Shown here piece by piece: positions 35,481 to 46,639 of a stretch of DNA of 64,000 nt (within the stretch, counting starts at the first letter, position 1; the number at the start of each line of letters is the position of its first letter). The translations under genes and the position numbers were made by a program. Source of the stretch: Saccopteryx bilineata. Taxonomy: Eukaryota; Chordata; Mammalia; Chiroptera; Emballonuridae. Under the pieces are notes generated by a model that saw only the letters and a list, made by a program, of their open reading frames with translations, did not search any database and had not been told where the DNA came from. Location: positions 73,791,982 through 73,855,981 of the forward strand of contig NC_089492.1 in the NCBI RefSeq assembly GCF_036850765.1, read 5' to 3'.

Positions 35481-36430
35481 CTTGGCAGTCCGCGACACGC
35501 CCCGCTCCACGGAACTTGCTCTAAGAAGCGCAGCTCTCAGAACCTGGGAAGCTCATGCCCCCGGAAGTCACGGGCTTCCAGGGTGACGCCGGACCCGGAA
35601 GTGTCCAAAAAAAGTGGGGGCGGGAATTAAACAAACGAGAACTCCGCTGTGGCGTGAAGCGGAAGGCCCGGGAAGGCCCGGGAAGGCCCAGCAACAGTGC
35701 ACACCGACGATCCGAAGGGCCGATGGACCGAGGAGCCGAAGAATGCACCTAGCGCGCTGATTGGTTGGCTCGCCGTGGAGGAAAGCCGTATCTGATTGGC
35801 AGGAGAGTCGTGAACGCGGCAGCCCGGGGTCGAGGCCGCGCGTGAAGGGGCCTTGGGTCGAGGGGCGGTGTTAGGGTCGTGTTCTTCCAGGGAGGCTTTC
35901 CCGGCCTTGGTGGCAGCGGCCGTGGGGCAGGCGCTGCGAGATGGCAGCCGGGCGAGTGTGTGCCCCCGGCTCTTCGCTCTCTCCCTGCGGAATAGATTCG
36001 TGCAGTGGGGGCGAGGGGACCCAGCGGAGCGGCGGCAGCCTGCGGGCGGGGTGCGCGTGGCCGAGTGGGGCCGCTGACCTCCGCGGGCCCCGGAGGGCGG
36101 TGGCCGGGTCCGGGCTGTGGCCCTGGGGGCGGGAGGCTGAAAGTGCCGCCGGTGCGTGTGCAGCCCCCCCCCCCCCCCCCCAGCTCCTGGAAACACCGGC
36201 GGCGGGCCTCCCACCCCTGGGGAACTGGCCGGATTTCTAGGACTGGGGGCCGAGGGGAAGGTCCATTCTGAGCGTTCACCAGGCAGTTTGGTGTCGCCGG
36301 CGCGTGGATCGCCATCACCTTCTCATTCTGTAGTGTGGGTGGCGGTGCCCGCCCGGTTCTGAGGGTTGAAGCCGGGTCCGCAGAGCTGCCCGCACACAGC
36401 ACGTCCACACGGTTCTTGCCGCCGCTCTGA
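35150..36430 (-). promoter_or_regulatory. PEX2: CpG-island promoter of PEX2
   Basis: The only CpG-dense interval of the window that is not a SINE. Two ATTGG words on plus (35760-35764 and 35795-35799) are CCAAT boxes in minus orientation, 35 bp apart, the usual spacing for NF-Y-driven TATA-less housekeeping promoters. Two CCGGAAGT ETS/GABP motifs lie at 35561-35568 and 35595-35602. Together they place minus-strand initiation near 35650-35720. GC-rich sequence continues to 36.4 kb, so divergent transcription to the right is possible but not shown. A C-run of about 15 lies near 36166-36181. Confidence 0.75.
35481..35700 (-). other. PEX2: Candidate PEX2 non-coding exon 1
   Basis: The minus strand contains CCAAG|GTCAGTG with the GT at 35480-35479, a good donor match, 60-90 nt or more downstream of the expected start-site region below the CCAAT boxes. 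The 5' limit is approximate. Other donors in the island cannot be excluded. Confidence 0.35.
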
Positions 36431-37330
36431 TGCCAGGCCTGTGACAAATGGATTGATGGGGAGCTTAACCTGTACAGTCTGTCACAAATCTTTTTTTTTT
36501 TTTTAATTGTGTAACAGTTGTTACTCAATAGGAAACATGGACAAGGTAAAAATGTTTTTTTCAAGTTTGTTTTTACATAAAAGGTGTACAATTGCACATC
36601 ACTTGTGCCTGGAGTTTTGTTGTCTTCCACACCTTAAGGACATCTTGGGAAAAGCAGGCCTGGAGGAGGAAAGTGGCTTCTTGAATTAGTGACAGTTCCA
36701 TCAGGTCAACTGAGGGTACAAATGAGGTAGAGTAGGAGGGACAGACGGACACAGGGTGTACTAGTAATTTACAGGACAGGGTTTCTCTGCAGTTGGCTGG
36801 TATAGTAGCCACTGGCCACCTGAAATGTGGCCAGTCTAGATCGGGGTCTTATCTCAATATAAAATGTGCACTAGATTTCTAAGATAAGAGTGTGAAAAGA
36901 AAAGGCCAACCATTTTATATTGATTACACACACTGTAATGACAATGGGATATTTAAAATCACAAATGTGGCTTGCAGTATATTTCTGTTGGCTAGGTCTA
37001 TGCTAGAGGGCAAGAAAATCTCTTACCCTCTAGAGATTCTAGGTTACCTTTTAGAGACAGTCATACACTGGTTAAATATGGGGACACAGCCTGAGAAAAT
37101 GCATCGTTGGGCAGTTTCATCATTGTGTGAAGAGTACATGTATGTAACCCTAGATGGAACAGTCCGCTACACACCTGGGCTCGCGTGGCCTACTGCTCCC
37201 AGGCTACAAATCTTCAGCAGAAGACTACAGAACTACATGAGATTAAATCAACCACACGAGACAATGCATTCAAGGGATGTGGTGAACATGGGATGTATAA
37301 CACGGCTACCATTTTACAGCAAAGCATTTT
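36431..37330. other. Upstream intergenic, no gene seen
   Basis: Unique sequence. Text near 36800-36835 (agtagccactggccacctg) resembles an old hAT/MER-type repeat. A 192-codon frame at 36892-37470 runs into the SINE and is not protein-like. Confidence 0.45.
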
Positions 37331-37495
37331 TTAAAATATTTATTGTATTAATTTTAGAGAGAGAGAGGAATGTACAGAGGGAGAAAGAGACAGGAACATG
37401 GATCTGCTCCTGTATGTGTCCTGACCAGGGATCAAACTGGCAACCTCTGCACTTTAGGATGATGCTCTAACCCACTGAGCTATCTGGCCAGGGCA
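37331..37495 (-). mobile_element. Ves1-like tRNA SINE
   Basis: Minus orientation. The tRNA-like head is at the right (minus strand gccctggccagatagctcag, then an anticodon-region-like stretch and the B-box zone). The body and the 'gagagagaga' and A/T tail are at the left (minus strand ctctctctctaaaattaata). About 165 bp. Confidence 0.85.
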
Positions 37496-38879
37496 GCAAA
37501 CCTATTTTCTAGTAAGAATAAAGAGTCACTCTAAAATACTAGAAAGTATAGTATATTAATTATGTAAACCAGTGCCAGAGTTCTTTATTATCATTATCAA
37601 GTACTATGTACTGTCCATAATTGTTCTGTTATATGACTGGCAGCACAGTGGCTTGTTTACACCAGCATCCCCACAAACGCCCCCTGAAAACCACTTCGAT
37701 ATCAATAGGCAAAAGGAATGTTTCAGCTCATAATCTTATGGGATCACGGTCTTCCATGTGGGCCGTCCTTGACCAAAAGGTCCTTATGTAGCACATGACT
37801 AATCTCGCACCTTCTAGGGTAAGAAGAGCACATCTCACTTAGTTAGCAGTTAGGGAGGAAGGCAGCCATGTTGAATGTCTCAGGTAGGCCTACACGTGTT
37901 CTGTGCTTCACTGAATTTTTATGAAAGGGCAAGGGGGTAGAAGATCCCCAAAGGATACACATTTTCAGAAAGCAAGTTCTAGTTCATGAAGCCTTAAGTG
38001 TTTTCACATGAACATGACAATACCTGCTGATAAAAATAAAGATCCCAAGCTTTCTTGAAATTTAATATTTAGTGAATCTTATTAAGAATATAATGAAGCA
38101 TGTAAACATTAATATTTTTGTTGACAATGTTTAAAGTTCTAGTTTTTATTATTGAATCCCTAAATACAGTACATGTATATCTTTTCAGTTTTCCAGTGAC
38201 CTAGTAAGAGGAGGCTTCATGGAAGCTTTGTTTCCCATTTTTTGTACTTGCTGCATATTTATTTTTCATTCATTTATTTAACAAAAGCTGTGAAGAGCCA
38301 GGAGCACTGCTGGACAGTGTTGCTATAAAGGTGAATTATACAGACATGGCCCCTACACTTGGAGCTAATGAGTACCAATTCAGAGACAGTGAAAAAGTAG
38401 ATAATGACCAAGGTATAGTGTATTTTGCCTTTGATTAAGTGCAGTAGCTCTATAAATTCAACCCGTTAATTGTTTTAAAACCTAGAATTTATATATTCCT
38501 GCCAACGTGTTAAGAAGAGTCATTAGGATATGGCTGAGGGCTTAAAATTATTAGTAAAAGAAAATCAAAGTATACTTAATTCATGCATTAATTATGAAAA
38601 CTGAAAGAATAAAAAATTTAAATTAGAATATTTCTTTACCTTTAAATATAAAAAAGATGAAAAAAATTATAATAGCATGTTACTTATAATAGCCTCTTTG
38701 AGCCCTTCAGCGACTTTTAGGTTCTCAGGAATTTAATAATAGATAGGTAAAGGAGACATTGATTTATGCCGCTAACATCGTTTAAAATTGCTGACTTTAA
38801 AAAGTTAAATTTATTTTAGCATACTATATAATTCTTACATCAATATAATTGAATCTTTTAGGAAGAAGTTAAACAGGTC

Positions 38880-39735
38880 TTATGTGTGTTTACTACTGCT
38901 GCAGTGACAAATTATCTCAAAATTAGCCACTCAGAACAACACTCGTGTGTTATCTTATGGTCAAAAGTCCAGCTCGGTCTCACTGGGCTGGAATCAAAGT
39001 GTCTTCAGGTCTGTGTTCCTGCTAGAGCAGGGGTCCCCAAACTTTTTACACAGGGGGCCAGTTCACTGTCCCTCAGACCGTTGGAGGGCCAGACTATAAA
39101 AAAAACTATGAACAAATTCCTATGCACACTGCACATATCTTATTTTAAAGTAAAAAAACAAAACGGAAACAAATACAATATTTAAAATAAAGAACAAGTA
39201 AATTTAAATCAACAAACTGACCAGTATTTCAATGAGAACTATGCTCCTCTCACTGACCACCAATGAAAGAGGTGCCTCTTCTGGAAGTGTGGTAGGGGCC
39301 GGATAAATGGGGGACCCCTGTGCTAGAGGATCTAAGGAGGAATCTGAGTGTTTTTGTTTTTGTTTTCCTCATTTGGCTGGTTGCAAATTCAGTTCTTGGG
39401 GGCTGTTAGCTGAGGAATATTCCCAGCTTCCAGGAGATACACGCCTTTCTTGCACCCCTCTTTCTTCATCTTCAAAGCCAGCAGTGGTGAGTTGAGACTC
39501 CCTCCTCCCAACTCCTCTTACCTCTCTGTTGTATGATCTCTGATTGCAGTCTTTGAAGGATCTGAGTAGGTCAGACTTACCTAGATGATCCAGGCTGATC
39601 TGTGCACCTCGAGGTCCATGACTTTAACCATATCTGCTAAGTCCCTTTTGCCTGGTGAGGCAACATATTCACTGGTGCCAGGATTAACCAGGGCATTTTT
39701 AGGGGCCATTATTCTGCCTGTCAGAAATCTCAGCT
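38880..39735 (+). repeat. Old MaLR/MLT1-like LTR interrupted by a hAT MITE
   Basis: The left part (actgctgcagtgacaaattatc, 'gtcaaaagtccagctcggtc') and the right part (from about 39540, ending 'ggggccattattctgcctg') match the two ends of a repeat also present at 42130-42585. The family name is from memory. A hAT MITE (39028-39320) split it. Confidence 0.55.
39028..39320 (-). mobile_element. hAT-type MITE (copy 2)
   Basis: The same element as 16434-16758, inverted and 293 bp long: CAGGGGTCCCCAAAC at the left end and GGGGACCCCTG at the right. It is flanked by the perfect 8-bp TSD TGCTAGAG (39020-39027 and 39321-39328). Confidence 0.93.
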
Positions 39736-39839
39736 GGGCCATATGGTATATCCAACCTTTCTTAGCAGTGTTCTTAATACTTAGGATAGAATAATAATGT
39801 GGATAATAACATGTACATTTTATTGGATGTGTTATATGT

Positions 39840-40330
39840 TTTAGGCAATATTGCAAATCCCTTTTCTGCATTTTTTCATTCACCCTCACAAATGCATTCG
39901 TCGGCTAGCACTTACTTTCCCCACTTACAGGCAAGGAAACAGAGAAAGAGCGGGCAAGTAACTTGTCTGACTTTTCACAGCTCTGAGCAGTGGGATGAGG
40001 ATTTGAACCTACACAGTCTGGTTCCAGAGTGTATGCCTGCTCTGAACTGCAACATGGTAAAAATAATTTCTGAATGTGTGGTTTTATCAAACATTCTTTA
40101 GTGATGTAGTGGCTATGAGTTTGGGATCTAGCATAACAATATCGATGTAAATTCTACCTTTACCAGTTACTGGATGACCTCGAATCAGTTACATAACACT
40201 CGAGTCTCAATGAGCAATGAACTGAATTCATAACACTTGGATTAAATGAGCCACTATATATAAAGTACCTAGAACAGGGTCTCCATGTACTAAGTTATTG
40301 CTAGTTATAATTATTGATGACAATGTTTCC
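39840..40330. repeat. MIR-like fragments
   Basis: 39930-40035 reads as an inverted MIR core (gcaagtaacttgtctgactt, 'gatttgaacctacacagtct'). 40090-40290 reads as a forward MIR (agttactggatgacctcga). Diverged and non-coding. Confidence 0.55.
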
Positions 40331-40378
40331 TTTAGATAAATTCAGTCTCTTTATAAAAATAAAAACTGAAATCTAAAG

Positions 40379-40382
<4 letters not shown>

Positions 40383-40409
<27 letters not shown>

Positions 40410-40410
40410 A
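40383..40410. repeat. (TG)n microsatellite at a SINE tail
   Basis: About 14 TG units directly at the tail end of the SINE and inside its TSDs, so it grew from the SINE tail. Confidence 0.9.
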
Positions 40411-40749
40411 GACAGAGACAGAGAGAGGGACAGATAGGGACAGACAGACAGGAAGAGGGAGAGATAAGAAGCATCATTCTTTGTTGTGGTGCCTTAGTTG
40501 TTCATCGATTGCTCTCTCATATGTGCCTTGATTGAGGGACTACAGCAGAGTGAGTGGCCCCTGGCTCAAGACAGCAACCTTGGGCTCAAGCCAGCGACCA
40601 TGGGGTCATGTCTATATCCCATGCTCAAGCCAGAGACCCCTCGCTCAAGCTGGTGAACCCATGCTCAAAGTGGTGACCTCAGGGTTTTGAACCTGGGTCT
40701 TCTGTGTCCCAGTCCAATGCTCTATCCACTGCGCCACTGCCTGATCAGG
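40383..40749 (-). mobile_element. tRNA-derived bat SINE with internal tandem units (Rhin-like)
   Basis: On the minus strand the head reads gcctgatcaggcagtggcgc and continues 'agtggatagagcattggact' with a B-box-like region. The body contains several diverged copies of a roughly 20-bp unit (on plus 'ggctcaagccagcgacc'). The tail at the left is a (TG)n run (40383-40410). CTAAAGTTTT flanks it at 40373-40382 and 40750-40759, a TSD. It is a horseshoe-bat-relative SINE in my recollection. The family name is uncertain, the SINE identity is not. Confidence 0.85.
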
Positions 40750-40759
40750 CTAAAGTTTT

Positions 40760-41340
40760 CCTTCTAATACACCTCAGTGCTACATCCTTTCTCAGTCTGA
40801 TTTCCCCACTTTATTCTAGCCTCCATCTTTCTACAAGTGTTAACTTTCTAGTGTTATCTTTAAACCCTTTTTCTGGGCTCTAGTTATCTAGGTTACTGTC
40901 TGAATTCCCTGAAGGCCACCAGGACATAAACTCACAATACTCCCCTTGCCATCCCTCTCCTTGATACTTACACAGTCGTAGTTTTTAACTTTTCACAGTT
41001 CTTTTCTGCTGTTATTATTCCTTGAGAGAGACTTACAGCATATCCTGGGTCCCTGGCCATAATGCCTTCTAATACCACTCTAATAACTTCACCCTTTCTT
41101 ATAAGATTCTTTGCTGACATTACTTTAATGAACTTTAAGTCATCTCTGAAGAGATTCGTGGCCACCAGTCTCCCTGCCTACCAAAATGATCTTTCTGAAG
41201 TACAAACCTCCCCATGGTACTGTTACTGTCCTTCTTCAAACCCTTCAGGGTCCCCCACCCTCACCCCAGTCTCTGAAATACTATTTCTTTTTCTGTGTCT
41301 CTTGGAACCTTACATGCTTCTACTGTAACATTTAAGGTAT
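40760..41340 (+). repeat. Probable LINE-2 fragment
   Basis: L2-like wording (cctccccatggtactgttac, 'cccttcagggtcccccaccc', 'cttacatgcttctactgt'). Diverged and non-coding. Confidence 0.4.
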
Positions 41341-41639
41341 CACAATTGTTTTATTTAAGCAATTGTCTTTTCTTCTAAATCATGGATTTATTGATAAGGA
41401 ACATGAGGTGGTTTTACTTGAAAGAATTAACTTATTACTGTTATTTTGTCATTATCTGTTTACATGTCTGCTTTTTGTCAGTGCACTGTGACAGGAGGAT
41501 CTTTGCAGGAGGTGCTGAGTAATTGTTGATTAGGGAAAAAGAAGTCAGTATACATGCAATTGAAAAAAATTCTGCTTAAGTGTAAAAAAGTATCTAAAGC
41601 CACTTAATGGGAATATGTAAAATTATGATTTCAGGAATT

Positions 41640-41890
41640 GGTGGTTATAAGCATGGACCCTAGAGCCAGAGCACCTGGCTTTGAATTCTGGCTCTGCCAC
41701 TTACCACCTGTGCACTCCTTGAAAAGCTAATGAAGCCTGTGTCTGCTCTTGATCTGTGAAACAGGGTGATAAAAGGAACTATCTCTTAGGGTTAATAGGT
41801 CCCAATGAGTTAATATTTATAAAGTGGCTATAACAGTTCCTGCCTCATAGTAAATATTCTATAAGTGCTAAGTAAAAACATAAAAGTTTA
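41640..41890 (+). repeat. MIR
   Basis: gcatggaccctagagccaga, then 'ttctggctctgccacttacc' and 'gttaatatttataaagtgg' give the MIR order with its core. Among the clearest MIRs of the window. Confidence 0.75.
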
Positions 41891-42129
41891 TGTTCTCATT
41901 ATTTTTGATGATAACTAATATTCTTATAACACAGTGGTTAAAAATATAGCCCAGTGTTTTGTCATGGTGATATTTAACTAGAGGTTTTTAACTCTCAATG
42001 GTTTTTAATATCTTATATCATAGAATGATTATGTATTTTCAGTAAACACTTAGAGAGTACTTGTGTATGATCCCTCTCATGAGTAGCTTAACATATTTTT
42101 TCTTTGTATTATTTTTGTTATTTGCTATA

Positions 42130-42585
42130 ATGTAATGAATGACCACAAACTTATGGCTTAAAGTAACAGAAATTTAGTAGTTTCTATAGGTCAGAAGTAC
42201 AACATTAATCTCATTAGGCTAAGATCACATTATCAATAGAGCTTCATTCTTTTCCAGAGACTCTAAAGTGAATCTATTTTCTTGTCTTTTCCAGTTTCTG
42301 GGAGGCATCCACATTCTTTGCCTTGTGGCCCCTTCATCCAGCTTCAAAATCAGCAATGTTGTATCTCTCTAATCAATTTGCAGTTATATCTCTGACTACA
42401 GACGAGGAAGGTTCTCAACTTTTAAGGATACCTGTGACAGATTAGGTCCACCTGAATAACCTAGGTCAGTCTTGCATCTCAAGATCCTTAACTTGATTGC
42501 TAAAGTCCCTTTTGCCATGTGATTTATTCAAGGTTCTAGGGGTTCAGGGCATCTTTGGGAGACTGTTATTCTGCCTACCGCATCT
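42130..42585 (+). repeat. Old MaLR/MLT1-like LTR
   Basis: gaccacaaacttatggctta through 'gtcagaagtacaacattaat' to 'gactgttattctgcctaccg'. The same repeat as 38880-39735 but not interrupted. Confidence 0.55.
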
Positions 42586-42589
42586 TATA

Positions 42590-43840
42590 CTGTAAATGAA
42601 GCACTGCTGAAAGGTACATAGGTTGAACTTCTTAAAAACAGACAGTGTTAACAAGCTGTGTCAGTGTCATTTATCACTTTATCTTCCAGTGGTCGGTGAG
42701 AGTCAACAGATGAGACTGATCCTGTTCAAGGATACAAGGAAAGACGAGGTGCCAGGAAGGTGTATGGCCCGACTCTGGGAGGCTAGAAAGGATTTTCACA
42801 TGTGGCTGTGAGAGGAACGAGTGTGTCAGCCGAGAAGAAGGTGTGGGAAAGATGAGACACAGAATAGAAAACACCCCTCACAGTGGCCAGAGCTGGGGCA
42901 GGATGAGAAACAGTGAAGATGATACTACAAAAATAGTTTGGAGTCCACTGATAGTTAGGTAAAAGATTAGGACTGTTTTTTAGTAATTGATTCTTGAGTT
43001 TTTTGACTAGTTTAAATCAACTACGTCTTAGTTTAAACTATACAGTGGAACTATTATAGAGATAATAATATTCTGGTGAATCTGAAATGCAGGGCATCTG
43101 TTTGTATGGATTGTATGAAAAAAAAGATTAGTTCCAGTGGCGTGCAGAACTATAGGAAGGGACACAGAACATTTTGTGTATTTCAGTTTTCTAACACATT
43201 AAAAGATATGTTCAGTTTATATTTAGTTTCAGTCAAACTACATAAAATTCAAAATTTGCAGGATTCTTTTATTTCCATCTAAAAACAACACTAGTGGCAG
43301 TTACATTCAAAGCACATTCAGTATTTCACTAAAAACAGAGCATTACGATTGTGTTTTCAGTTACTTGGGAGTGGTCCTCATAAACGATCCTATGGAAAGA
43401 AGTCATATGAAGCAGGGCTTATAATATTATCCTCTCTTTCTCAAACCATCATTCAAATTCACTAGATGAAAATTTAATTTTGTAAGATGTCTGCACTGTT
43501 CAAATTTGTTTATGGCGTGAGCTTTCAATTTAGACAATTTATCATTGCTTGGAGAGAAACTTTTTCTTCTAAGCCAGATTGGGTTTCCTTTCCAGGGAAT
43601 ATGTGAATATAGGAAAATGTTTCCACAGCTCATGCCTTGCCAAAAGCAGTGGCCATGGAGGAATGGAGAGCTCACTGAATAATGACAAAGGCAAATATGT
43701 AACCTCCTGTAGTCTCTTCATGTCCTTGAAATGTCTCAAAACTCTCCAGTCCATAGATTCAAATGCTTAAGTTTAGGAATTGAACTGTTCCACAGCAGTA
43801 TTAAGCAGGTGACTACAAATATGAACTATATATGGAGGCT
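42590..43840. other. Intergenic, no gene seen
   Basis: Unique AT-rich DNA. Short frames only, none recognised. Confidence 0.55.
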
Positions 43841-43844
43841 TGAC

Positions 43845-43975
43845 TTTCTTTTTTCTCTGACAGTTGTGTGACCTTTGGAAGGTCTTTTAACTGTCATGAG
43901 CCTCAGTTTTGGAGTTTGTCATCTGTTTGATGTTCCTCTAAGGTTCCCTTTAGTTTTAATGGATTGGGATTCTAA
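43845..43975 (+). repeat. MIR-like fragment
   Basis: acagttgtgtgacctttgga, then 'tgagcctcagttttggag', is the MIR core wording. Confidence 0.55.
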
Positions 43976-44379
43976 AGGGCAGCCTTGTATGACTGGTTAT
44001 AACCCAGTTCTGCTTAAATGTGGACTATGTATTTTTAGGAAGCTGTCTTTACCATGTGTGCAAGTTTTCTGCAATAACATAATTACATCTTTAAGAGCAG
44101 TTGAGGCCTATATTCTTAGTCTAACCCCAGTTTGACTCTTCTTCTTATTTTTTTATCTCAAAATTTAGGACAGGATACTCCCCTCAACTCTCAGGCAGAC
44201 AGATTTTGTAGCAGCCCTAGAGGAATAAGCTTGAAGTCATATCTTTATAAATAAAATATCACCTTTTTCCGTATGAGTTTAAGTATTTGTTGTCTGTGTT
44301 TCTGCCATAAGAGAGGAAGTCAGTCAGGAAAAAAAGATAAAAAAACCAAAACAACAAAATAACCAATAATTTAACAATA

Positions 44380-45020
44380 ATTTAATAATTTGCTGTTGAC
44401 CTCAGCAACCTCAGCACCCGATGCCTAGCTTCATCCCCAGCCCATACTCCCAATCCTGGAGGGTTGCACTGACTCTCAGAGGGAGGACCTTTCTTCAGAA
44501 AGAAGTCTTTGAAGCCATGAGAAGGTCTTGCAGACCAGAGTGATTCACTCATTGCATCAGAGGACAAGGACTGGGCTGCAGTAATATGTTTGTATCCCTC
44601 AAAATGTGGGTAGTGGAGTAAAGGTTTACAGAAGTTCACCGGAGTTTCACATGATTTATAGACAACCTGGGAAGCATCCAGAAATCCTGATTCTTCTTGA
44701 GTTTCTGAATTAGTGCACTGGCCCTTCTGTGACTCACTTTTAGAATGCTCTAATACCTACATGTTGCTCCTGATTTTCTGGGTCATAGAATGGAGGTGAT
44801 GCCATGGAGGAACGAGAACTGGGTGTGGCATACATTGGGTTGTGAGCCCTTTGGCTGAATGATGAACTCCCAAGGAACTCGGTGCTCCATATATAGATGA
44901 AGTGTATGGGATAGATAGGTTGTGAGACTTCTTCTGGTTTTAAAGTTATGAAATGCTAAGAGTAAATCTCCACAGGCCTGTAGATACTTTGGATTAGACG
45001 CAGACACCAAGGTGAAGAAG
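44380..45020 (-). other. Coding-like stretch of unknown nature
   Basis: On the minus strand two frames are open in succession: 45010-44783 (75 codons to a stop) and then a frame ending at 44382, of which 85 codons are uninterrupted. With a shift near 44740, a further open stretch (KSESQKGQCTNSETQEESGF) leads into the second. Composition (Ser, Pro, Gln, Glu) is more protein-like than in the surroundings. I do not recognise a family. No poly(A) or TSD is visible at the minus-strand 3' side, so a processed pseudogene is possible but not shown. Chance open frames in moderately GC-rich DNA are the alternative. Confidence 0.2.
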
Positions 45021-46334
45021 TGTCCAAGGGGAATGCTACTTAGCTAGACTGTGACATATCCAGACTTGCAGGACACAGTTTAATCCACTTTGATTCTAGA
45101 ACTTCTGAGGAGAGAAGGAGCCCTGGGAATATGTTACATTTGCTGTTGTTATGCTATATCCAAGTGCTTGGCTTTATTACATTCAACTGAGAGATTTTAT
45201 TACTTTGAAGTGTTCTTTTTAGCCATTATTATAGAAAGACAATATAAAATCTGTAATTTCTATTTTTACTCCTTTCAGATGCTATCATTTAAAAATTATC
45301 CTTGTCAGAAAAAAATACTAAGGCTCACTAATCCAATGACAATTGATGAAAGTTTTTTACTGCATACGTGACACTATTTTGTCACTTCAGAAGGATATAA
45401 ACCCTGAGGAGAAAGTGCTCACCCTTTACTAGCTAGTCTTTTAGGAGAGGAGAAGAGCCCAAAGAAATAAAAATAGGAGCAGCAGTGGAAGAATCAAAAT
45501 GCCCAGGACATGAAGGGAAACATAATGCTTTGGTTTCCTAATAAAACAATTTTGTGACTACTCGGTTAAATTAAAGAGTATTCCACTTATAAGCAAGTTG
45601 AAATCTTTCTTTTCCCAGCATGCAAAGCTCTCTTTAAAGATAAATGTGTGGGGGTATTTTTAATTTTTCAGACTGAGCATCTACATATTTCTTTCTTATA
45701 TTCACGTATTTCAGAGGAATTTGGAATATGGAAGAATTTCTAAGCTGTTTAGAGAAAGGAGAATTTAGGTCTTTCTAAGTACAAACATTACCTCCCAGTT
45801 CTAAGTTCTATTCTATTCTCTGTAGCATGAAACCTTCCGAGTTGTGTTACATCTATAACGTAGGATCTGTGTGTGATGAACGTCTGACATTGAAGAGTCA
45901 CTAGGATACAGTAAGACAGGATTGTTTTAGGCAGCTTTGTTGTGAGTTACTGTTTTCTTTGCAGTTAGTGGGTTACCAAGTCAACATATGATTTAGGAAA
46001 TGAAATTTTATAAATTTCTCCTTATTCCCAAGTAATTGTAGCTCAAATGCAATGCAGCAATCATGAAGTATGGCTCTCTGCAGGCTGATTACCTAAAATA
46101 TTTTTTTGAGTCTGTTAATCAGAGGTTTAAGATAATCAGAAAAGGCTCATTTGGGGCTAATCATGATGGATTCCTGCTCACCCATCAAAATCTTAAACCA
46201 TATCCAAGTGATGTTTATTAAAAGCTAATATTTCTCAGTGTTGTCTTACATAATTTTTAAAAGTAGTGCTAATTTATAGTAAAGTATAGGTGACTCATTT
46301 TTGATTAAGGTTAGGCTATTTCCCTCTATTTTGT

Positions 46335-46600
46335 GAAAATATAGTAATGGCTAATATTTATATAGTACCCATGATATGACAGACAGGAGTCTAAGTATTT
46401 TACATACATTAACTCCTCACTTAATGTTCACAACATCGTGTAATAGTCATTGTTGTGATTATTGTCCCATTTTACAGATGAAGAAAATGAGGCACAGAGC
46501 AATTAAGGAAGTTGCCCCAGATCATAATGGTGACAGGTCAGAATCTGCACAAGGGCACCCTGACTCGGGCATCTGTGCTCTTAGTTACCATAATACGCTT
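46335..46600. repeat. MIR3/L2-like fragment
   Basis: taatggctaatatttatata, then 'ttaatgttcacaacatcgtg' and 'ttttacagatgaagaaaatg', 'aggcacagagcaattaagg'. Typical reverse-MIR wording, non-coding. Confidence 0.6.
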
Positions 46601-46639
46601 CTTCCTACACCACAGCTGCCCTCAGTTTGAGGCGTGGAA

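Noticed and set aside
35627..36630. Minus-strand frames of 195 and 293 codons and several plus-strand frames
   Set aside because: They are stop-poor because of CpG-island composition (Pro/Ala/Arg/Gly-rich). They overlap in several frames and no known protein is recognised.
36892..37470. 192-codon plus-strand frame
   Set aside because: Its end runs into a Ves1-like SINE in antisense. The remainder lacks recognisable features or codon bias.
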